Source: Winogradskyella psychrotolerans (GTDB taxonomy: Bacteria; Bacteroidota; Bacteroidia; Flavobacteriales; Flavobacteriaceae). Taken from it: a DNA stretch of 64,000 nucleotides. This document shows, in pieces, positions 1 to 8,021 of this stretch. The notes under the pieces were generated by a model. That model was not told the DNA's origin, did no database searches, and was given only the letters and a program-made list of their open reading frames with translations. Location: the NCBI RefSeq assembly GCF_018860565.1, contig NZ_JAHKPS010000018.1, positions 372,001 to 436,000 on the forward strand, read 5' to 3'. Numbering within the stretch: position 1 is the first letter of the stretch; each line of letters opens with the position of its first letter. A program made the translations under genes and the position numbers.

Positions 1-124
1 CAGCAGAATTGCTCACCAAACCATCTATTTTCCATAGATTAGATGCATCCTTATATTGATTAATCTCTTCGATTAATTTACTAAGATCTCTTTTAAATAA
101 CGTTATTAGTGTATCTGTAAGCAT
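1..124 (-). CDS. DinB-family (DUF1572-like) protein, N-terminal fragment
   Basis: The reverse strand reads from an ATG at 124-122 without a stop to the window edge, giving 41 residues that begin MLTDTLITLFKRDLSKLIEE and end NLWKIDGLVSNSA. That pattern matches the first helix and linker of small DinB-superfamily proteins of Flavobacteriaceae as I remember them (NLW...NSAGNL). The fold is a four-helix bundle often with a metal site; the metal ligands would lie beyond the edge. Function is unknown. It is divergent from the MFS gene at 194. Confidence 0.65.
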   Translation of the reverse strand, partial: MLTDTLITLFKRDLSKLIEEINQYKDASNLWKIDGLVSNSA

Positions 125-181
125 CTATACAATTATTAAATATTAGTATTATTTCTAATCAAAAATAGATAATAATTCACT

Positions 182-189
182 TACTTTTG
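182..189 (+). promoter_or_regulatory. -7 promoter element for the MFS gene
   Basis: TACTTTTG fits the Bacteroidetes -7 consensus TAnnTTTG. It ends only 4 bases before the ATG at 194, so transcription would begin at or next to the start codon. No convincing -33 TTTG is seen. Confidence 0.5.
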
Positions 190-193
190 CCCA

Positions 194-1405
194 ATGCAAA
201 ATCAAAAAAGGTCTCAATTAGAGTTTGTGGTATTAATGGCCGCGTTAATGTCTATTGTCGCACTTTCAATAGATGCAGTTTTACCTGCTTTACCTAAAAT
301 TGGTGAATATTTAAGCAGTGTAAATGAAACAGAAAATCAGAAGCTTATTACAGCTATTTTTTTAGGCTTAGGTTTTGGTCAGCTTATTTTTGGTCCACTG
401 TCTGATAGTTTTGGACGTAAACCCATGGTTTATTTTGGCTTTGGTGTATTTGTTATTGCCTCTATTATATGTATCACAACAAGAAACTTTGAAATGATGC
501 TTTTTGGACGAGTTTTACAAGGTGTAGGTTTATCATCACCAAGAACCATGAGTACTGCTATAGTTAGAGATTCTTATAGTGGTGACCATATGGCAAAAAT
601 TTTGTCTATCGTTACCATGACCTTTATTTTAGTACCCGTAATTGCTCCCATGTTAGGTCAGTTTTTATTGAACCATTTTGGATGGCACTCAATTTTTACA
701 GTAAACTTAGCTTTTGGATTGTTAGTAATGCTATGGTTTTGGAGGCGACAACCAGAAACACTTCATGAAAAATATCAAAAGACATTTAAATTATCAAATT
801 TTAAATCTGGTGTAACCACCTTTTTTAGAATAAAGTCTGCCATTGTTTACACATTGCTTTCTGGTTTAATTACGGGCTCTTTTATGGTGTATTTAAGTAC
901 ATCGCAACACATCTTTCAAGTGCAGTACAATCTAGGAGATTTGTTTCCTTATATTTTTGCTAGTTTGGCTATTACTATTGGTCTTGCTACGTTTTTAAAT
1001 AGCGCAATAGTAATCCGGTTTGGTATGTGGAATTTGGTTAACATTGCTTTAATCGTATTTGTTGTTAACGCTCTTATATATGTGATATTATTCTGGTCTG
1101 GTGTAAACCCTCCTATAGAAATTTTAATGGTGTTCTTAATGCTTCAATTTGCAAGTGTTGCATTCTTATTTGGAAATTATAGAGCTTTAGCTATGGAACC
1201 TATGGGACATATTGCAGGAGTTGGAGCTGCCCTAAACGGGTTTATTTCTACCGTTATGGCTGTACCAATAGCGAACTTTATTGGTAGTTTTATAAAAACT
1301 TCTGTATTACCTCTATTTATAGGTTTTTTAGTAACAGGTGTTATAGGTCTAATTTTATTTTACAGTGTAAAGAAACCTGTAAGAGAAAACCTGAACAAGA
1401 TTTAA
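194..1405 (+). CDS. Bcr/CflA-type MFS drug exporter
   Basis: A 403-residue major facilitator protein, about twelve hydrophobic segments, predicted to pump drugs or small metabolites out across the inner membrane using the proton gradient. The first membrane segment starts near residue 10 and carries an acidic residue (SIDAVLPALP, residues 25-34), as in the Bcr/CflA group. The loop motif GPLSDSFGRKP (68-78) is the MFS signature A between helices 2 and 3. Its stop overlaps that of the convergent YciO-type gene by 3 bases. Substrate cannot be told from sequence. Confidence 0.85.
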   Translation: MQNQKRSQLEFVVLMAALMSIVALSIDAVLPALPKIGEYLSSVNETENQKLITAIFLGLGFGQLIFGPLSDSFGRKPMVYFGFGVFVIASIICITTRNFEMMLFGRVLQGVGLSSPRTMSTAIVRDSYSGDHMAKILSIVTMTFILVPVIAPMLGQFLLNHFGWHSIFTVNLAFGLLVMLWFWRRQPETLHEKYQKTFKLSNFKSGVTTFFRIKSAIVYTLLSGLITGSFMVYLSTSQHIFQVQYNLGDLFPYIFASLAITIGLATFLNSAIVIRFGMWNLVNIALIVFVVNALIYVILFWSGVNPPIEILMVFLMLQFASVAFLFGNYRALAMEPMGHIAGVGAALNGFISTVMAVPIANFIGSFIKTSVLPLFIGFLVTGVIGLILFYSVKKPVRENLNKI

Positions 1406-2022
1406 AAAATTTCTAAACCACCTTTACCCTCTCTAACAACTTCTGGAGGATCTACAGATAAGTCTACAATGGTTGATGCTTCATTGTCTCCATAACCGCC
1501 ATCGATAACAATATCTACTAAATTATCCCATTTTTCAAGGATTAATTCAGGATCTGTTGTGTACTCTAAGACATCATCATCATCTCTTATAGATGTTGAA
1601 ACAATAGGATTACCTAAAGCAGCTACTATGGCTAAAGCTATAGAGTTATCTGGAACTCTAATACCAACCGTTTTTCGTTTTTTGAAAGGATTTGGTAAGT
1701 TTTTAGAACCTGGTAAAATAAAGGTATAAGGCCCTGGCAATGCGCGCTTCAGAATCTTAAATGTTGTTGTATCAATCTGTTTTACGTAATCACTTAGATT
1801 ACTTAAATCCTCACAAACAAATGAAAAATTAGATTTTTCTAACTTTACACCCTTAATTTGAGCAATACGTTCTAAGGCCTTTATATTAGTAATATCACAG
1901 CCTAATCCGTAAACAGTATCTGTTGGATAAATGACTAAACCACCACTTTTAAGTACTTTAACAACTTTCTGAATCGCTTTAGGATTCGGATTCTCAGGAT
2001 ATATTTTAATAAATTCTGCCAT
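1402..2022 (-). CDS. YciO/Sua5/YrdC-family protein (threonylcarbamoyl-AMP synthase-like)
   Basis: This 206-residue protein is a YrdC/Sua5 fold member. It carries PTDTVYGLG (33-41), LPGPYTFILPG (95-105) and a C-terminal VREGKG segment. Length and layout (opening IYPENPNP, no C-terminal Sua5 domain) match E. coli YciO more closely than YrdC. Sua5/YrdC enzymes make threonylcarbamoyl-AMP for the t6A modification of ANN-decoding tRNAs; whether YciO-type members do so in vivo is less certain. It lies 16 bases downstream of the helicase gene and is probably cotranscribed with it. Confidence 0.8.
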   Translation of the reverse strand: MAEFIKIYPENPNPKAIQKVVKVLKSGGLVIYPTDTVYGLGCDITNIKALERIAQIKGVKLEKSNFSFVCEDLSNLSDYVKQIDTTTFKILKRALPGPYTFILPGSKNLPNPFKKRKTVGIRVPDNSIALAIVAALGNPIVSTSIRDDDDVLEYTTDPELILEKWDNLVDIVIDGGYGDNEASTIVDLSVDPPEVVREGKGGLEIF

Positions 2023-2038
2023 AATGAGTGTCCATAAA

Positions 2039-4366
2039 TTATCGCATTATTTGGAGCTTAGCAAAACGCAATAATAGCTTTTTTGTATCTCCTTTTTGAA
2101 ATTTAATTTCGGCTTTGGCGTCTGCGCCTTTACCTTCAATTTTAATTACTTCTCCTCTACCAAAACGTTGGTGGTTTACTTTATTACCAACTTCTAATTT
2201 TTTATCAAAAGAATCAGTGTCGCTTTCAGCTTCACTTACTGGAACCATTTTTTTAGGTGCACTGATTTCAAAATTTTCTGGTTTCGTTTTTGTCTTCTTT
2301 TTTGGCATTTTTGCAGTTTTTGGTTTTGCAAATCTAACACGATTCGGCTCTATATCTCCAAATATGGAGGCATCTAACATTGGATTACGTCGTTCTTTTA
2401 AAGGTGTTGTTATATTTATAAACTCATCATCAATTTCTTCGATAAATCGACTTGGTTCTGCATCTATCAATTTTCCCCAACGATATCTAGATAATGTATA
2501 AGTTAAATACGCTTGTTTTTCGGCTCTTGTCAAAGCTACATAAAATAATCGACGTTCTTCTTCAAGCTCGCTTCTTGTATTCATACTCATGCCACTTGGA
2601 AACAAATCTTCCTCCATGCCAACTATAAATACATGTCCAAATTCTAGACCTTTTGCCAAGTGAATCGTCATTAAAGCCACATGGTCTGGATCTCCTTTGT
2701 CGCCATCTAAGTCTGTTGCCAATGCCACATCCTCTAAAAATTCGGCTAGAGAATCACCTGCATCAGCTAATTCCATTTGTCCTTCAACAAAATCTTTAAT
2801 ACCGTTTAATAATTCTTGAACGTTATCTGTTTTTGTTACACCTTCTGGTGTTCCATCTTTGCCAAGCTCTCTAATTAGTCCACTGGTTTTAGAGACATGC
2901 TCGGCTAAATCGAATGCATTTGCGGTCTGATTCATCACCTTGTAACTCTCTATAAGTGTTACAAAATCGCGTAATTTATTTTTTGTACCATTATTAATGT
3001 TGATATTAACCGAATCAATATCCTTCATTACATCATACATGGTTTTTCCTGTAGCATTGGCCGCAACAACCAAACGATCTACTGTCGTCTGACCAATTCC
3101 TCTTGCCGGATAATTGATAACACGCTTTAGAGCTTCTTCATCTGCAGAATTTAAAATTAAACGCAAATAAGCCGTAACGTCTTTAATCTCTTTACGTTGG
3201 TAAAACGATAAACCTCCGTATATTCGATATGGAATATCACGTTTTCTCAAAGCATCTTCAATGGCTCTAGATTGTGCATTGGTACGATACAACACAGCAA
3301 AATCGCTATTGTGTAATTGTTCGTTCATTTTAGTTTCCCAAATAGTACTAGCGACATATCTCCCTTCATCACCATCAGTTAATGCTCGGTGAACTATTAC
3401 TTTCTCACCTTCGTCATTTGCTGTCCAAACAATTTTATCTAATTTGGTTTTATTGTGCTCTATAACCGAATTGGCGGCACCAACAATATTTTTAGTAGAA
3501 CGGTAATTTTGTTCTAATCGGAACATTTTTACACCATCGTAATCCTTTTGGAAATTTAAAATATTATTAATATTCGCACCACGGAAGGCATAGATACTCT
3601 GAGCATCATCTCCTACCACACAAATATTTTGAAAACGGTCTGCTAAGGCTCTAACAATTAAATATTGCGAATGATTGGTATCTTGGTACTCATCCACTAA
3701 AATATATCTAAACTTATCTTGGTATTGTGCCAATACATTAGGAAAACGCGTTAATAACTCATTTGTTCTCAATAACAAATCGTCAAAATCCATGGCACCT
3801 GCTTTAAAACAGCGGTCTACATATTCTTTGTAAATTTCACCCATTCTAGGTCGCCTTGCCATGGCATCGGCTTCCATAAGTTCAGGGTTTTTAAAATAAG
3901 CCTTAACAGTAACTAAACTGTTTTTATACGATGAAATTCTACTAAACACTTGCTTCGTTTTGTAGATATCTTTGTCGAGTCCCATTTCTTTTATAATGGC
4001 ACCGATTAACTTTTGGCAATCTTGAGTATCGTATATTGTAAAATTACTTGGATAACCAAGATGGTGTCCTTCGAAACGTAAAATCTTAGCGAAAACAGAG
4101 TGAAATGTTCCCATCCACAAGTTTTTTGCTTCACTTTCGCCAACGATATCAGCAATTCTACTTTTCATTTCTTTAGCCGCTTTATTAGTAAAGGTTAAGG
4201 CTAAAATATTGAAAGAATCAATACCCTTACTCATTAAATAAGCGATACGATACGTAAGCACACGTGTTTTACCAGAACCTGCACCAGCAATGATAATCAT
4301 TGGTCCATCGACCTGAATTGTAGGTTCTAATTGTGCGTCATTAAGTTGACTGAGATACTTTTCCAA
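2039..4366 (-). CDS. uvrD: UvrD/PcrA-type superfamily 1 DNA helicase
   Basis: A 775-residue 3'-5' helicase acting in nucleotide excision repair, mismatch repair and removal of stalled complexes. The SF1 motifs appear in order: GAGSGKT (28-34), LTFTNKAAKEM, VDEYQDTN, GDDAQSIYAFRG, EQNYRST, MTIHLAKGLEF and FYVALTRAE. A Lys-rich linker leads to a C-terminal Tudor-like domain (VGNKVNHQRFGRGEVIKI), which in PcrA contacts RNA polymerase. The start is TTG at 4366; the next Met (residue 23) would remove the Q-motif region. The YciO-type gene follows in the same direction. Confidence 0.9.
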   Translation of the reverse strand: MEKYLSQLNDAQLEPTIQVDGPMIIIAGAGSGKTRVLTYRIAYLMSKGIDSFNILALTFTNKAAKEMKSRIADIVGESEAKNLWMGTFHSVFAKILRFEGHHLGYPSNFTIYDTQDCQKLIGAIIKEMGLDKDIYKTKQVFSRISSYKNSLVTVKAYFKNPELMEADAMARRPRMGEIYKEYVDRCFKAGAMDFDDLLLRTNELLTRFPNVLAQYQDKFRYILVDEYQDTNHSQYLIVRALADRFQNICVVGDDAQSIYAFRGANINNILNFQKDYDGVKMFRLEQNYRSTKNIVGAANSVIEHNKTKLDKIVWTANDEGEKVIVHRALTDGDEGRYVASTIWETKMNEQLHNSDFAVLYRTNAQSRAIEDALRKRDIPYRIYGGLSFYQRKEIKDVTAYLRLILNSADEEALKRVINYPARGIGQTTVDRLVVAANATGKTMYDVMKDIDSVNININNGTKNKLRDFVTLIESYKVMNQTANAFDLAEHVSKTSGLIRELGKDGTPEGVTKTDNVQELLNGIKDFVEGQMELADAGDSLAEFLEDVALATDLDGDKGDPDHVALMTIHLAKGLEFGHVFIVGMEEDLFPSGMSMNTRSELEEERRLFYVALTRAEKQAYLTYTLSRYRWGKLIDAEPSRFIEEIDDEFINITTPLKERRNPMLDASIFGDIEPNRVRFAKPKTAKMPKKKTKTKPENFEISAPKKMVPVSEAESDTDSFDKKLEVGNKVNHQRFGRGEVIKIEGKGADAKAEIKFQKGDTKKLLLRFAKLQIMR

Positions 4367-4465
4367 ACTAAAAATTTTTGAAGGAGTAAAATTACGGATA
4401 CTCTTATAGTTTTCCGCATCTAAATCCGATAAATTACAAACAATATTTTAATGGCTATATATTAA

Positions 4466-6034
4466 TCAGTTTTCCTTCTTTCCGTCTCCTGTCATTACAG
4501 AAAGTAAACCGCTTCTTATATTTAACCAAACATAATTAAATACAGATTTGGTAACATCGCGCTCTACACCTTCTGCTTGCCCATAACGAAATACTTTTTT
4601 TTCGTCGTCACTGTCTTTTGATATAAACAAATTAACAATAGTTGATAGAAATTTATTTTTCTCTTTTCCATCTTTTTTTAAGATCAAAACTTCAAAATCA
4701 TCATATTTCATTTTCATATCTATTCGAGATGTACTTGGGTTGCCGCTAATTGTGAAATAAGTTTGTTGTAACTCTCCATTGAGATCTACATTAAGGTTAG
4801 GTTTTGTAAACTGATCCATAGTTACAGCTTTAAACAATCCTAAATCGGCTTTAAATACAAATTGATCTGTAGTATCTGCAACTTTAAAATTCCAATTGAC
4901 TTCGATTGATGAATTTTCCATAAAAGTTGAATTCACTTTTATCATTGTTACGTCCTTAAGATATGTATTACCTAAGTTTGTTATAGTGGCATTCATATTT
5001 GTAAAGTCTAATCGCCCTGCTTTTTCATCGTCTTTTACTTTTTCTAAATATGAAATTTCTCCATTTCGTATTTCAACTGAATTCAACCCCAAATCAAACT
5101 CCAAATTTCTAAGAGAAGTACCATACAGTTTTTTATAAGTCTCATCATCTGCAACTAATTTATCTCTATAAATTTCTGCTTTAAGTGAATTTAAAAGTAC
5201 TTTTTCCGATTTAAAATAAAACGTTTTATCATCATTAAACCCAAAATTCATGTCTAAAAATTTCACTTCGTTTATATGAAGGTCGAAATGATCGCGTTCC
5301 GTTTTAAGAATTTCTGAATATTCCGCTTTATCATATTTTGTTTTGAGCTTAAAATCACTAAAAGTCGCATTATCATTAGTAATCTGAATTGAATTCACCC
5401 ATAAATCATCAAACTCATTTATTGTCCATTTTAGATTTTTAGCTACCAAGGTAAAATCGCCATACCTAATTTTCTTATCCTTTTTTGAAGCTTTAGGATT
5501 AATTTGAACATCGTTTAATTCAAAATTAAATTTAGGCATACTCAAAAGTGTACTATCTGTATCATATTCGGTTATTAACACATCTGCATTAGTGATGGCT
5601 ATTTTTTCAACAGCAATAATTTGTTTTATTTGATTTAGAAACCCATTTTCATAGTCGTCGTTATTCACCTTTGGATTGTGTTTATATGTTGCCACTAGCC
5701 GATTAATAATTAACGTTTCTACCGAAATCTTATCATTAAAAAGATAATCCCAATATCCCAAATTATTAATTTCAATAGTTTTAAGCGTTGCGTCTAAAAT
5801 GGTCTTATTAGTAGTTTTTCCTGAAACAACTACTTTTGGTGATGCTAATTCTAAATTTCCTGTCCAAACATTAACATCTATTGATTTGTACGCTACCTTT
5901 ACAGATTTAGGCAAGTCATCAATAACTGTTGCTATTTTGTTTTCAATAATTAAATTCAAAGCAAAGGTTGATGCTACAATTACCAATAAAACAATGGCAC
6001 TAATAATTCCTATTTTTTTTTGTTTACGACTCAT
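4466..6034 (-). CDS. Uncharacterised membrane-anchored protein, AsmA/DUF748-like layout
   Basis: A 522-residue protein with a short basic N-terminus and one membrane segment (about residues 8-27, IGIISAIVLLVIVASTFAL), followed by a long beta-rich region presumably in the periplasm. The alternating hydrophobic pattern with repeated 'ISNLG/ITNLG'-type turns resembles AsmA-like proteins that help move lipid between membranes. I do not recognise a specific family, so function is open. It sits alone between the helicase and a divergent small gene. Confidence 0.55.
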   Translation of the reverse strand: MSRKQKKIGIISAIVLLVIVASTFALNLIIENKIATVIDDLPKSVKVAYKSIDVNVWTGNLELASPKVVVSGKTTNKTILDATLKTIEINNLGYWDYLFNDKISVETLIINRLVATYKHNPKVNNDDYENGFLNQIKQIIAVEKIAITNADVLITEYDTDSTLLSMPKFNFELNDVQINPKASKKDKKIRYGDFTLVAKNLKWTINEFDDLWVNSIQITNDNATFSDFKLKTKYDKAEYSEILKTERDHFDLHINEVKFLDMNFGFNDDKTFYFKSEKVLLNSLKAEIYRDKLVADDETYKKLYGTSLRNLEFDLGLNSVEIRNGEISYLEKVKDDEKAGRLDFTNMNATITNLGNTYLKDVTMIKVNSTFMENSSIEVNWNFKVADTTDQFVFKADLGLFKAVTMDQFTKPNLNVDLNGELQQTYFTISGNPSTSRIDMKMKYDDFEVLILKKDGKEKNKFLSTIVNLFISKDSDDEKKVFRYGQAEGVERDVTKSVFNYVWLNIRSGLLSVMTGDGKKEN

Positions 6035-6164
6035 AGTTTTAGTGATAAATTTTCAAAATCTTTAAAATAAATTAACTTTACAGATTGGATATTGAATTTA
6101 CATATAAGACTATGTCATTCTTAACCAATAACAAATTAATCTTAACTCAAAAAAATCAATTTTA

Positions 6165-6686
6165 ATGGATATTGATAATATTATAGAACTTCTTTTTAGT
6201 ATTGCTCCTGCAGTAATTGTTGGTACTATTGCCTATTACTTTTTTAAGCAACATATTGAAAATGAAAACCGTATGAGGCGTTTCTTATTACAAAAAGATT
6301 TACAAAAAGAAAGCTTTCCTTTACGCTTACAAGCTTATGAACGTATGACTCTTTTTTTAGAACGCACATCACCTTCTAAACTGCTTACTAGAGTACTCCC
6401 AACCTCTTCTAATAAAGAAGATTACGAAAGTTTACTTATTGCCACAATTGAACAAGAGTTTGAACACAATTTATCACAACAAATTTATGTTAGTGACCAA
6501 TGTTGGTCTATTACTCAAGCCGCAAAAAATGCAACGATACAGTTGATTAGAAAGGCTACTATACAAGAGCAAACAGATACGGCAAACAAGCTTCGCGAAA
6601 TCATTTTAACAGATCTTATGGATAAACCTGCGCCTAGTAATGCAGCACTGGCTTTTATTAAAGAAGAAGTTAGTGAAATGTGGTAG
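6165..6686 (+). CDS. Conserved Bacteroidetes protein with one membrane anchor (DUF7935-like)
   Basis: A 173-residue protein with an N-terminal transmembrane helix (about residues 8-28) followed by a charged helical cytoplasmic region, in which LRLQAYERMTLFLERTSP stands out. I recall this as a conserved but unstudied family in Flavobacteriaceae. No catalytic motif is visible. Its 3' end faces bshA. Confidence 0.6.
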   Translation: MDIDNIIELLFSIAPAVIVGTIAYYFFKQHIENENRMRRFLLQKDLQKESFPLRLQAYERMTLFLERTSPSKLLTRVLPTSSNKEDYESLLIATIEQEFEHNLSQQIYVSDQCWSITQAAKNATIQLIRKATIQEQTDTANKLREIILTDLMDKPAPSNAALAFIKEEVSEMW

Positions 6687-6728
6687 GTTACAAAAAGATG
6701 TCAATTTGTGAAGTTGAAAGACGACTAC

Positions 6729-7865
6729 TTAATGAACCATAAATTGCTTTAACGTTTTTTCATATACACTTTCGTACATAGGTACAATATTACGCAAGTC
6801 GAATTTTTGAGACTGTGCTTTTGCGTTGGCTTTAAACTGCTTTAAGGTTTCTACGTCTGATAAGATTTTTATGGCATTTGCCGACATATCTTTTACAGCT
6901 CCAACATCGCTTAAATAGCCAGAAAAACCATCTTCGTTAACTTCTGACAAACCACCAGTATTAGTTGAAATTACAGGAACTCCACTTGCCATAGCCTCTA
7001 AAGCTGCTAAGCCAAAGCTTTCGGTTTTAGATGGCAACAAGAACAAATCACTAAAACATAGAATTCTATCAATTTCATGGCTATTTCCAAAGAAAATCAC
7101 ACGATCAGAAATTCCTAATTCTTCAACCAAGCGTTCTGCACCTTCTTTTTCTGGTCCTTCACCAACCAACATTAACTTAGCTGGTAATTTCTTTTGAAGG
7201 TTGTAAAAAATCTTAATTACATCTGGAATACGCTTAACTTCTCTAAAATTACTGATGTGTGTTATTATGCGTTCATCATCTTCTGCCATCATACCCCGTT
7301 GACAGTCGGTAAAATTATGCTGCTGTTTTTCTAAATCTATAAAATTTGGTACAACATAAATGTCTTTTTTAATATCAAACAACCGCATCGTATCTTTCTT
7401 TAAGCTTTCAGACACTGAGGTTACAGCATTAGATTTATTTATGCTAAAGGTTACTGCTGGTTTATAAAACGGATGACTTCCTACCAAAGTAATATCAGTA
7501 CCATGTAAAGTAGTTACAATAGGAATATAAATCCCTTCATCTTTAAGCATTTGCTGCGCCATATATGCTGCATAAGCATGAGGAATAGCGTAATGCACAT
7601 GCAACAACTCAATACCATACAACTTTACCATATCTACCAATTTACTAGACAAAGCTAACTCATAAGGCTGATAATGAAATAATGGATATTCTGGCACATG
7701 AACTTCGTGAAAATGAACATTGCTACTCAGCAATTCTAAACGAACAGGCTGACTGTAAGTAATAAAGTGAATCTCGTGACCACGTTTTGAAAGCTCTAAA
7801 CCTAATTCCGTAGCAACAACTCCACTTCCGCCAAATGTTGGGTAACAAACTATTCCTATTTTCAT
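6729..7865 (-). CDS. bshA: N-acetyl-alpha-D-glucosaminyl L-malate synthase BshA
   Basis: A 378-residue GT4 glycosyltransferase that joins UDP-GlcNAc to L-malate, the first step of bacillithiol synthesis (the cytoplasmic thiol of Firmicutes and many Bacteroidetes). The opening MKIGIVCYPTFGGSGVVATE is characteristic of BshA. THLHGTD-like LHGTDITLVG lies in the first Rossmann domain, and the nucleotide-binding half holds VGEGPEKEGAE and the EX7E-type run LPSKTESFGLAALEAMASG. Full length. The next gene on the same strand starts about 160 bases upstream. BshB and BshC are not in the window. Confidence 0.9.
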   Translation of the reverse strand: MKIGIVCYPTFGGSGVVATELGLELSKRGHEIHFITYSQPVRLELLSSNVHFHEVHVPEYPLFHYQPYELALSSKLVDMVKLYGIELLHVHYAIPHAYAAYMAQQMLKDEGIYIPIVTTLHGTDITLVGSHPFYKPAVTFSINKSNAVTSVSESLKKDTMRLFDIKKDIYVVPNFIDLEKQQHNFTDCQRGMMAEDDERIITHISNFREVKRIPDVIKIFYNLQKKLPAKLMLVGEGPEKEGAERLVEELGISDRVIFFGNSHEIDRILCFSDLFLLPSKTESFGLAALEAMASGVPVISTNTGGLSEVNEDGFSGYLSDVGAVKDMSANAIKILSDVETLKQFKANAKAQSQKFDLRNIVPMYESVYEKTLKQFMVH

Positions 7866-8021
7866 GTGTATAAAAACTATTATTAATGATGTTTTCTTGA
7901 GTACAGTCGGAAAACTTTTAAAATTTAAAACGAAGTTAATTCCGATTATGTATAATCTATGATTCTAATTAAAATAAAGTCTCATACATTCAAAAATCCT
8001 TACATTTTTTAAACGATTAAA

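Noticed and set aside
2115..2501. 128-codon forward frame opposite the helicase C-terminus
   Set aside because: Antisense to the PcrA linker and Tudor-like domain; no promoter or recognisable motif.
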